Source of the DNA: an uncultured Candidatus Saccharibacteria bacterium
GTDB lineage: Bacteria; Patescibacteria; Saccharimonadia; Saccharimonadales; 2-12-FULL-41-12
Assembly (NCBI GenBank): GCA_946478995.1
Contig: CAMLDK010000032.1
Coordinates: forward strand, 1-9,106
Direction: 5' to 3'
Length of the DNA stretch: 9,106 nt
Shown here piece by piece: positions 1-5,073 of this stretch. Each line of letters starts with the position of its first letter. Within the stretch, counting starts at the first letter, position 1. Below the pieces are notes generated by a model. That model had not been told where the DNA came from. It did not search any database and saw nothing but the letters and a program-made list of their open reading frames with translations. The translations under genes and the position numbers were made by a program.

Positions 1-698
1 GTTTTTGCCGATACTTCTACCACAACGGTTTCACCGCCCCAATCCTCTACCATCAGCCCTTCTTCGGCAAGTTGCTGCTTGATCCTGTTTACGTCAGCTC
101 CTTCTTTATCAATCTTATTTATAGCTACGATTATCTTTACGTTTGAATTCCTGGCAAAGCGTATAGCTTCTTGGGTCTGGGGTTTTATACCGTCATCAGC
201 AGCTACTACTATTACCGCTAAATCTGTCAGCTGAGCGCTATGCTCGCGGATAGCCGCAAAGGCTTCATGACCGGGAGTATCAAGAAATGTAATTATTCTG
301 CCCCCGTGTTCGGCCTGATAAGCGGAAATATGCTGGGTAATACCACCGGCTTCTTTGTCGGCAATTTTAATTTTACAGATAGCATCCAAAAGTGATGTCT
401 TGCCGTGGTCAACATGTCCCATGATCGCTACAACCGGAGGACGCGGCTGTCCGTCTTTTGATTTTTTATCTCTCTTTCTGGAGATAGTCTGAGGTTCCGA
501 AACCTTTTTCTCTAGCTTTATATCCGGCTCCAGCTCACTGACTATAATTTCGGCAGTATCGAAATCGATGCGCTCATTGACGGTTGCCAGAACGCCGTTC
601 TTCATTAATTCGGCTATTAATTTCGAGACAGGTACATCGAGTTTTTCGGCAAGAGAGCCGACTGTAAGACTATCTTCGATCTGAACTGTTCTAGACAT
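1..698 (-). CDS. infB: Translation initiation factor IF-2, N-terminal 232 residues (runs off the window)
   Basis: IF-2 is the GTPase that brings fMet-tRNA to the 30S subunit and promotes subunit joining. Read on the minus strand from ATG 698-696, the frame stays open to the window edge. Residues 1-57 look like a single IF2_N domain, followed by a short charged linker. The G domain starts near residue 86: G1 GHVDHGKT (94-101), switch GGITQH (118-123), G3 DTPGHE (140-145), G4 NKID (194-197) and G5 SAK (230-232). The region before the G domain is only about 85 residues, much shorter than the several hundred in E. coli IF-2, and resembles minimal forms from reduced genomes. The start is supported by a purine-rich SD (AGGAGG, complement of 711-716) about 12 nt upstream. 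It lies 51 nt downstream of rpsA on the same strand, so the two are probably cotranscribed. The C-terminal domains are outside the window. Confidence 0.96.
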   Translation of the reverse strand, partial: MSRTVQIEDSLTVGSLAEKLDVPVSKLIAELMKNGVLATVNERIDFDTAEIIVSELEPDIKLEKKVSEPQTISRKRDKKSKDGQPRPPVVAIMGHVDHGKTSLLDAICKIKIADKEAGGITQHISAYQAEHGGRIITFLDTPGHEAFAAIREHSAQLTDLAVIVVAADDGIKPQTQEAIRFARNSNVKIIVAINKIDKEGADVNRIKQQLAEEGLMVEDWGGETVVVEVSAK

Positions 699-749
699 TT
701 TCTTTCGTCTCCTCCTCTTACCTTTAGTGTACTAATGTGCCCCATAGCC

Positions 750-1880
750 TTATTTACTTTTGTCGGAGCTGGATTTTTTCTTAGCCGTGGCCTTTGCTTC
801 TGCTGGTTTCGCAGCCTTTTTCTTGGAATCCTTCAGGCTTAGCGCAATCTTGCGCGCTTCGGTATCTATATCTATAACTTTGAATTCTTTCTTTTCGTTC
901 AATCGGAAAAGTTTTTCCGGATCTACGGAATCATCGTTACTCATTTCCGAAACATGCACCAAAGCCTCCACGGACGGGCTGAGCTGTACGAATGCGCCGA
1001 ATGGCGTGATCCTGGTGATCTTGCCTTCTACGGTGGAGCCCACGGAGAATTTATTGACTTCGATCAGCCATGGATCCTCTTGCATCTGTTTAAGGCTCAG
1101 GCTAAGACGGTCTTTATCTATAGCGATTATCTTAGCTTTGACCTTGTCTCCGGTCTTTACGTAATCTTTAGGGTCTTCAACTCTCTCCCAGGATATTTCT
1201 GAGATATGTATAAGGCCTTCTATGCCTTCAACGTTTACGAATGCGCCGAAATCTATAACGCCGGTTATAACGCCTTCTACCATATCCCCGACAGTTAGCT
1301 TAGAAAACTTGGCTTGCATATCATCCTTAACCGCTTCTTTCTCGGAGAAGATCAGCTTGTTGTCCTTGCGGCTTACGTCTAGAATACGAACTTTTATAAA
1401 TTTGCCCACCAAAGAATTCAGCTTCTGCAGTATCTCGTCTTTATCAGCACCGGAAACTCTTGGATAATTCCCAGCCGCCAGCTGCGATACCGGCAGGAAT
1501 CCTCTTATTCCTTCGTACTCTACCAAAAGTCCGCCCCTGTTCGCATCGTAAGGACTCACCTCAATGATTTCTTCGGCGTCAAAAACCCGCTGCACTTCAT
1601 CCCAGCCGCGGTCCTTGGCCACCCGTCTCAAGCTCAACAGCGCATGTCCCTCATCCATCTCAGGATCCAATACGCTGACGGTGATTGTCTGTCCGACTTC
1701 AAGGTTGCGGTTATTGCCGATCTCTTTGCCGGTAACGACACCTACGCCCTGGGGGCCTAAGTCAACCCAAATCTCTCTTTTTTGGACGGAATTCACCACC
1801 CCTTCTTTAACATCTCCTAGTTTAAGATGTTCTGTCTCTTGATCTTTTAAAAGATCATCCATAGTAACTACTTTTGACAT
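750..1880 (-). CDS. rpsA: Ribosomal protein S1, four S1 domains
   Basis: The 376-residue protein is built from four S1 (OB-fold RNA-binding) domains at about residues 20-87, 100-184, 196-266 and 280-352, followed by a Lys/Ala/Ser-rich basic tail (353-376). Domain 3 carries the classic S1 signature (GxITGVIDFGAFV, then GLIHISEIS). Domain 4 repeats it as ITPFGAFVQL and ALVHVSEMS. E. coli S1 has six domains; four-domain forms are common in Gram-positive and reduced genomes. S1 binds mRNA at the 30S platform and helps initiation on structured or weak-SD messages. NusA, the usual neighbour of infB, was considered, but there are no KH domains and S1 repeats fill the protein. ATG 1880-1878 has a perfect AGGAGGTG SD 10 nt upstream. 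infB follows by 51 nt. The leader can fold the SD into a hairpin, listed separately. Confidence 0.93.
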   Translation of the reverse strand: MSKVVTMDDLLKDQETEHLKLGDVKEGVVNSVQKREIWVDLGPQGVGVVTGKEIGNNRNLEVGQTITVSVLDPEMDEGHALLSLRRVAKDRGWDEVQRVFDAEEIIEVSPYDANRGGLLVEYEGIRGFLPVSQLAAGNYPRVSGADKDEILQKLNSLVGKFIKVRILDVSRKDNKLIFSEKEAVKDDMQAKFSKLTVGDMVEGVITGVIDFGAFVNVEGIEGLIHISEISWERVEDPKDYVKTGDKVKAKIIAIDKDRLSLSLKQMQEDPWLIEVNKFSVGSTVEGKITRITPFGAFVQLSPSVEALVHVSEMSNDDSVDPEKLFRLNEKKEFKVIDIDTEARKIALSLKDSKKKAAKPAEAKATAKKKSSSDKSK

Positions 1881-1889
1881 ACTTTAATG

Positions 1890-1920
1890 TCACCTCCTAA
1901 ATAAGTATTTCCAGAGGTGA
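1890..1920 (-). promoter_or_regulatory. rpsA leader hairpin that pairs the Shine-Dalgarno
   Basis: On the minus-strand RNA, UCACCUC (1920-1914) is the exact reverse complement of GAGGUGA (1896-1890), which overlaps the rpsA SD. A U-G pair can extend the helix to 8 bp, leaving a loop of about 15 nt. Folding would hide the SD ten bases before the start codon. S1 is autoregulated in E. coli through a structured leader, so a regulatory role is a reasonable inference. The pairing is seen in the sequence, but its function is not proven. Confidence 0.55.
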
Positions 1921-1969
1921 AAACACGCCTAAATCAATTCAGACTGTCTACACCTTCAAGATTAACTAT

Positions 1970-1998
1970 ATTATATCTGTAAATAAGGTGTAAGTCCA
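1970..1998 (-). promoter_or_regulatory. Promoter of rpsA-infB
   Basis: Minus-strand TGGACT (1998-1993; 4 of 6 to TTGACA) is separated by 17 nt from a perfect TATAAT (1975-1970). Transcription would start near 1963, giving a leader of about 83 nt that contains the SD-pairing hairpin. The promoter lies back to back with that of the 2033 gene. Confidence 0.6.
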
Positions 1999-2015
1999 GC
2001 AACCCGGGCAAAAAA

Positions 2016-2024
2016 TGATAAACT
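2016..2024 (+). promoter_or_regulatory. Probable leaderless promoter of the ROK-kinase unit
   Basis: TGATAAACT reads as an extended -10 (TG, one base, then TAAACT 2019-2024, matching the key -12 T, -11 A and -7 T). Only 8 nt separate it from ATG 2033, so the mRNA should begin at or within a couple of bases of the start codon. No clear -35 is visible. The AGG at 2025-2027 is the only SD-like sequence and would lie mostly outside such a transcript. Confidence 0.45.
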
Positions 2025-2032
2025 AGGTCATT

Positions 2033-2851
2033 ATGTACATCTGCATTGATTTCGGGGGGACTAAAACGTGTGTGGCACTGGTTGAAGAGGATGGAAGCAT
2101 AGCCTATAAGAATAAAATAAAAACCGATCATGACTATCCTACCCATATAAAAAACCTTGTCACCCTGATTAAGCACGATTTAAATGACGGCATAAAGACC
2201 ATCTGCCTATCGGTACCGGGCCTTATAGATAGGGAAAAGGGCATAGTGCATGCTTTTGGCAACCTGCCCTGGAAAGATAAAACTATAAGAGACGATCTTG
2301 CTGAAAATCTGCCGGGTGTGAAGATACTGCTGGAAAACGATGCCCGCCTTGGCGGCCTTGGAGAAGCAAGAGCTATTTCGGGCCAGTATAAAAGAGTCCT
2401 CTACCTGACCATAGGTACCGGAATAGGCGGGGCGCTTATAGTCGACGGTAAGATATCTCCAGGACTCGAAGATACCGAGATGGGCAAAATGCCGCTTTAC
2501 TACAAAAACGACCGGCTTAAACACTGGGAAGACATAGTGAGCGGCAGAACCATATTCGAGGATTACGGCAAGAAAGCCAGTGAAATAGAAGACGATAAAA
2601 TATGGGAAGAAATAGGCCTTAAAATTGCTTACGGCTTAGGTGCGGTCTGCTCAACCCTGCAGCCGGAAGTCGTAATATTCGGCGGAGGCATCGGCCAATT
2701 CGCAGATAAGTTCTCCCCTTTCGTATCAAAATACCTTGAAGCCAATTTGCACACGATCGTAAGAAAGCCCGTAGCCTATTTATCTCCGAAGTATATAGAG
2801 GATTCAGTACTGATAGGCTGTTATGAATATATAAAAGATCATGCTGGATAA
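2033..2851 (+). CDS. ROK-family sugar kinase homologue without the ROK zinc motif
   Basis: The 272-residue protein has the ASKHA ATPase fold of ROK kinases, which phosphorylate glucose or related hexoses with ATP in the cytoplasm. Visible motifs are the phosphate-1 loop DFGGTK (6-11), the END triplet (101-103) with catalytic Asp103, the phosphate-2 loop TIGTGIGG (126-133), and the adenosine-loop FGGG (216-219). The usual ExGH is EMGK (149-152), so the conserved His is Lys. The CxCGxxGCxE zinc site is absent, and the region after EMGK runs instead into the HWEDIVSGRTI stretch. At 272 residues it is shorter than typical ROK glucokinases (about 290-320). A leaderless start is likely. The next gene begins 11 bases before this stop codon in another frame, indicating translational coupling. 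Family assignment is firm, but substrate is not, and the changed zinc/sugar site makes a simple glucokinase call unsafe. Confidence 0.85.
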   Translation: MYICIDFGGTKTCVALVEEDGSIAYKNKIKTDHDYPTHIKNLVTLIKHDLNDGIKTICLSVPGLIDREKGIVHAFGNLPWKDKTIRDDLAENLPGVKILLENDARLGGLGEARAISGQYKRVLYLTIGTGIGGALIVDGKISPGLEDTEMGKMPLYYKNDRLKHWEDIVSGRTIFEDYGKKASEIEDDKIWEEIGLKIAYGLGAVCSTLQPEVVIFGGGIGQFADKFSPFVSKYLEANLHTIVRKPVAYLSPKYIEDSVLIGCYEYIKDHAG

Positions 2852-3317
2852 CTTAATAATCAATCTGGGCAAGGAATTCCCTGACGTTCAATTTATAAGG
2901 TCAGATACTTTCAAATGGGACCCTGATGAGACAGCGATCTATTACTCAGCAAAAGCCAAAAACAGCTTATGGTCATTGCTTCATGAAGTAGGACATATGG
3001 TTCTGGGCCATCAGACCTACAAATCCGATTTTTCCCTTCTTAAGATGGAGGCTCAAGCTTGGCACAAAGCCAAAGAGATCGCATTGAAACATAAGATAAA
3101 GATTGACCCGGAGCATATAGAAAAATGTCTGGACAGTTATCGCGATTGGCTATACTCCAGAAGCAATTGCAGGGAATGCATGCAGGCCGGTATGGAAATA
3201 TCGACCGGCCTATACAAATGTATAAACTGTCATTTCAGATGGAAAGTTACGCCGGAAAGGTTTTGCCGCGTCTACCGGAAAAAAATAGAGCCCGAATCTG
3301 TCCAGGCTCTATCTTGA
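2841..3317 (+). CDS. HExxH metallopeptidase-like protein (ImmA/IrrE-type) with C-terminal zinc ribbon
   Basis: The 158-residue soluble protein has a zinc-protease motif HEVGHMVLGH (48-57: H48, E49, H52). Glu70 in MEAQAW is a plausible third ligand, the order seen in ImmA/IrrE (COG2856-like) gluzincins. The C-terminal part carries two CxxC knuckles, C110/C113 and C127/C130, spaced like a zinc ribbon and followed by a basic stretch. No signal peptide or membrane segment is visible, so it should be cytoplasmic. It overlaps the ROK gene by 11 nt and is probably translationally coupled to it. ImmA/IrrE proteins often cleave a repressor, but no HTH partner is visible here. The last codons lie over a terminator hairpin that serves the opposite-strand KGG gene. 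The metalloprotein fold call is strong, while substrate and role are unknown. Confidence 0.72.
   Translation: MLDNLIINLGKEFPDVQFIRSDTFKWDPDETAIYYSAKAKNSLWSLLHEVGHMVLGHQTYKSDFSLLKMEAQAWHKAKEIALKHKIKIDPEHIEKCLDSYRDWLYSRSNCRECMQAGMEISTGLYKCINCHFRWKVTPERFCRVYRKKIEPESVQALS
3279..3312 (-). terminator. Intrinsic terminator of the KGG gene, inside the convergent coding sequence
   Basis: Minus-strand RNA forms ATAGAGCC (3312-3305), a 12-nt loop, and GGCTCTAT (3292-3285), an 8-bp perfect stem followed directly by six T (3284-3279). The plus-strand reading has no T tract after the stem, so it serves the minus-strand gene ending at 3331. It lies wholly within codons of the metallopeptidase-like gene. 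Confidence 0.75.
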
Positions 3318-3320
3318 AGT

Positions 3321-3339
3321 GTTAAATAACTTATTTAAC
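3321..3339. repeat. AT-rich perfect inverted repeat between convergent genes
   Basis: GTTAAATAA and TTATTTAAC flank a single C (3330). The repeat starts just after the plus-strand TGA (3315-3317) and contains the TAA of the KGG gene. It could help end plus-strand transcription, but its stem has almost no G/C and the following T run is short, so terminator activity is doubtful. Confidence 0.4.
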
Positions 3340-3528
3340 TGCTTTTGTTCTGCGGCTGATCCGTCCGCCTTTCGCGCCAGCTATACGAGCTAGTTCGCGG
3401 TTAGCGAAAAATCCGCCTGTGCGGCCTTTTTTACCGCCAGCGGCACCGATCTTTGCATAAAAATCTGCACCGTATTTTTTCTTGTTAGTAGCTGCTGCGG
3501 CTTTTCCGCCTTTTTTAGTTCCTGACAT
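3331..3528 (-). CDS. Small basic KGG-repeat protein (general-stress/GsiB-like KGG domain)
   Basis: The 65-residue, strongly basic protein is rich in Gly, Lys and Ala with KGG/GG steps: TKKGGK near residue 6, AGGKKGRTGGF (30-40), and ELARIAGAKGGRISRR toward the end. This pattern matches the KGG (stress-induced, GsiB-type) domain, and similar proteins containing YGxDFYxxIG are, to my knowledge, common in Saccharibacteria. It has no membrane segment or signal peptide. Function in these bacteria is not established; its charge would suit nucleic-acid or membrane-surface binding, which is an inference. The ATG at 3528 has GGGAGG 7 nt upstream. A near-consensus promoter and a leader hairpin precede it, and a strong terminator follows, so it is likely an independently controlled and well-expressed single-gene unit. 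Confidence 0.85.
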   Translation of the reverse strand: MSGTKKGGKAAAATNKKKYGADFYAKIGAAGGKKGRTGGFFANRELARIAGAKGGRISRRTKAVK

Positions 3529-3576
3529 TTACATGCCTCCCTTAGATTGACTTAGCCCCACGCCAGTTTCAGAGAA

Positions 3577-3604
3577 ATAAAAAAGGCCCGTTTGGACCCT
3601 CTTT
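3577..3604 (-). terminator. Terminator-like hairpin in the KGG gene leader
   Basis: Minus-strand RNA can form AAGAGGGUCC, loop AAAC, then GGGCCUUUUUU: a GC core of five pairs with one G-U, extended by A-U and G-U pairs into the U run. The wobble positions become A-C mismatches on the plus strand, so the structure fits only minus-strand RNA. It lies 12-40 nt after the predicted start site and before the KGG SD, as an attenuator would. It could also stop read-through from the 3872-3672 gene. Confidence 0.5.
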
Positions 3605-3623
3605 ATTCTTCCGAATTAGACAT

Positions 3624-3652
3624 ATAGTATCACTATATTAGTGTAGTGTCAA
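3624..3652 (-). promoter_or_regulatory. Near-consensus sigma-70 promoter of the KGG gene with spacer palindrome
   Basis: Minus strand TTGACA (3652-3647) is a perfect -35. It is followed by exactly 17 nt and TACTAT (3629-3624), a 5 of 6 match to the -10. The spacer holds the inverted repeat CACTA-TAT-TAGTG (3631-3643), a possible operator where a repressor would block polymerase. Start is expected near 3617, with a leader of about 88 nt. Confidence 0.75.
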
Positions 3653-3671
3653 CATAAACATTAGGAGAATA

Positions 3672-3872
3672 TTATATGTTCAGCAAACCAAGAACTTCGT
3701 ATATAACAAAGGCCGGCCAGACTAATGCTTTTAATAAAGCAAGTATGAAGCCTCCAAACCCGACCGAATTCTGTACAAAATACACTGCCGCGCCAATGAC
3801 GGTCATAAAATAAACACCGCCCATAGGACCGCCGCCTTGTTTTACAATTTTTACTGTTTTATCTTTTGACAT
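3672..3872 (-). CDS. Small membrane protein, two predicted transmembrane helices
   Basis: The 66-residue protein starts with a short basic, Gly-rich segment (residues 1-18, with four Lys), followed by two hydrophobic stretches at about 19-36 and 38-65 separated by NSVGFGG. This suggests a helical hairpin in the cytoplasmic membrane with the basic N-terminus inside. I do not recognise a family. The ATG at 3872 is supported by AGGAGG (complement of 3881-3886) about 8-9 nt upstream. The gene is divergent from the DUF1697 operon across a 54-nt gap holding both starts. No convincing terminator follows its stop; the next terminator-like hairpin on this strand is at 3604-3577. Confidence 0.75.
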   Translation of the reverse strand: MSKDKTVKIVKQGGGPMGGVYFMTVIGAAVYFVQNSVGFGGFILALLKALVWPAFVIYEVLGLLNI

Positions 3873-3911
3873 CTTATATCCTCCTATTTAAATTAAAGCA
3901 CATGTTCCTGC

Positions 3912-3920
3912 TGATATAAT
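3912..3920 (+). promoter_or_regulatory. Extended -10 leaderless promoter of the DUF1697 operon
   Basis: TGATATAAT is a perfect extended -10 (TG, A, TATAAT at 3915-3920). Six bases later comes ATG 3927, exactly where transcription should begin, and there is no SD between. No good -35 is seen, which fits extended -10 promoters. Confidence 0.75.
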
Positions 3921-3926
3921 CCCACT

Positions 3927-4463
3927 ATGCAATATATCGCGCTGTTAAGAGGAATTGGGCCTGGAAATCCGAATATGCGCAATGAAAAACTGCGCGAAGT
4001 TTTTGAAAGTTTAGGTTTTAAAAATGTTAGAACCGTTATATCCAGCGGCAATGTTTTATTTGAATCAGATCTTAAAAATGTCAAAGCTCTGGAAGAAAAA
4101 ATTGAGAAAACAATCCTAGAGCAGCTAGGATTTCATAGCTCCACGATTATACGCAGCCGCGAACAGTTACAAAAATTAGTGGATTTGAATGTCTTTAACG
4201 GCTTAGAGCACGGCCGGCAATCATATCTTCTGGTTACGTTCTTTAAGAATCCGACAAAAGTTAATTTCAAGCTTCCCTATCAGCCGCCCGGTAAACCTTA
4301 TAAATTCCTAGCCGCGACTGACGACGCCTTATTCAGCACCACAGACAATACCGCCATCCCCACAACCGATCTGATGACTTGGCTTGAAAAGGAGTTTGGC
4401 AAGGAAATAACTTCCCGCACATATAAAACCGTAAATCGTATCCTTGATAAACTTAATAATTAA
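3927..4463 (+). CDS. DUF1697 family protein
   Basis: The 178-residue length is typical of DUF1697. The N-terminus shows the family opening, YIALLRGIGPGNPNMRNEKLRE (the family norm is YIALLRGINVGG...N.MxxLR), then the LGFKNVRTVISSGNVLFES block (29-47), the most conserved part of the family. Hydrophobic and charged residues alternate as in an alpha/beta protein, with no membrane or export signal, so it is likely cytosolic. No biochemical function is established for the family to my knowledge. It is the first gene of a compact four-gene operon; its stop TAA is part of the next gene's SD (TAAGGAG). Translation probably starts on a leaderless mRNA at ATG 3927. Confidence 0.88.
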   Translation: MQYIALLRGIGPGNPNMRNEKLREVFESLGFKNVRTVISSGNVLFESDLKNVKALEEKIEKTILEQLGFHSSTIIRSREQLQKLVDLNVFNGLEHGRQSYLLVTFFKNPTKVNFKLPYQPPGKPYKFLAATDDALFSTTDNTAIPTTDLMTWLEKEFGKEITSRTYKTVNRILDKLNN

Positions 4464-4474
4464 GGAGTATATTG

Positions 4475-4837
4475 ATGGTAATGCAAAATTATAAAAATAT
4501 AGACGAATACCTTTCCAGCTTTTCCGGCGAAACCAGAAAAAAACTGGAAGAGATAAGAAAAACCATCCACGAAACCGTGCCCGAAGCTAAAGAAAAGATA
4601 AGTTATGGCATCCCCACCTTCACCCTGAACGGCAACCTGGTACATTTTGGCGGATTTAAAGACCATATCAGCTTCTTTCCCACATCTTACGGGGTCAAAG
4701 CTTTTGAAGAGGAGCTAGCAGATTATGAGACATCCAAAGGCACTATTAAATTCCCCTTGGATAAGCCCCTGCCGATAGATCTAATAAAGAAAATTACCAC
4801 AGCCTGTGTCGAGCGAAACTTAGCTAAGAAGAAATGA
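4475..4837 (+). CDS. DUF1801 / YdhG-like (frataxin-like fold) protein
   Basis: The protein of about 120 residues matches the DUF1801/YdhG family. It opens NIDEYLSSFSGETRKKLEEIR, then TVPEAKEKISYGIPTFTLNGNLVHFGGFKDHISFFPTS and a C-terminal GTIKFPLDKPLP stretch, all in the family order. B. subtilis YdhG (Fra) is described as a frataxin-like iron chaperone, while many homologues are uncharacterised, so iron handling here is only a possibility. A TTG at 4472 could extend the ORF by one codon, but ATG 4475 sits 7 nt after AAGGAG (4462-4467) and is preferred. Its ATG is 11 nt after the DUF1697 stop, and its stop overlaps the next start as ATGA. Confidence 0.85.
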   Translation: MVMQNYKNIDEYLSSFSGETRKKLEEIRKTIHETVPEAKEKISYGIPTFTLNGNLVHFGGFKDHISFFPTSYGVKAFEEELADYETSKGTIKFPLDKPLPIDLIKKITTACVERNLAKKK

Positions 4838-5073
4838 CCTTAAAACGCCCTCGCTACCCCATGCCGGATTTTGTAGAAAAAGCCCTTACGGCAAACAAAC
4901 TTATGGAAGCTTACTTGGCCCGGCCGCCTTACCAACAGAACGATTATATAGGCTGGATCAACCAAGCCAAGCAGGAAGCCACCAAACAAAAACGACTTAA
5001 CCAAATGATATCGGAACTCAAAGCCGGCAATAAATATATGAATATGGATTACCACCCTATAGATCAACGATGA
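4834..5073 (+). CDS. Stand-alone OmdA/YdeI C-terminal-type domain protein
   Basis: The 79-residue protein resembles only the C-terminal helical domain of YdeI/OmpD-associated (OmdA, bacteriocin-protection-annotated) proteins. The telling stretch is PPYQQNDYIGWINQAKQEATKQKRLNQMISELKAG (31-66), where the family has a SxxxxxxYixWIxxAKxxeTRxrRI core. The usual N-terminal DUF1905/YdeI domain is missing, so this is either a natural single-domain form or a remnant. The start overlaps the upstream stop (ATGA) and its own stop overlaps the next start in the same way, so expression is probably by translational coupling. It is cytosolic, and its function is unknown. Confidence 0.75.
   Translation: MTLKRPRYPMPDFVEKALTANKLMEAYLARPPYQQNDYIGWINQAKQEATKQKRLNQMISELKAGNKYMNMDYHPIDQR

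Noticed and set aside
760..1842. Four plus-strand ORFs of 81-134 codons
   Set aside because: They run antisense through rpsA, which has clear S1 domains on the minus strand. Their proteins are low-complexity Ser/Leu/Thr with no motif or SD.
3606..3623. Six-codon leader peptide on the minus strand before the KGG gene
   Set aside because: Its ATG directly abuts the -10 box (3629-3624), so it lies upstream of the expected transcription start and would not be in the mRNA.
3676..3813. Plus-strand ORF of about 45 codons with AGGAG 8 nt before its ATG
   Set aside because: It is fully antisense to the small membrane protein gene (3672-3872), its product has no recognisable feature, and one SD-like match in 9 kb is expected by chance. 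The opposite frame encodes two clear membrane helices with its own SD.
4472..4474. TTG as the start of the DUF1801 gene
   Set aside because: It is only 4 nt from the SD, while the next codon is ATG at a 7-nt spacing, the normal distance.
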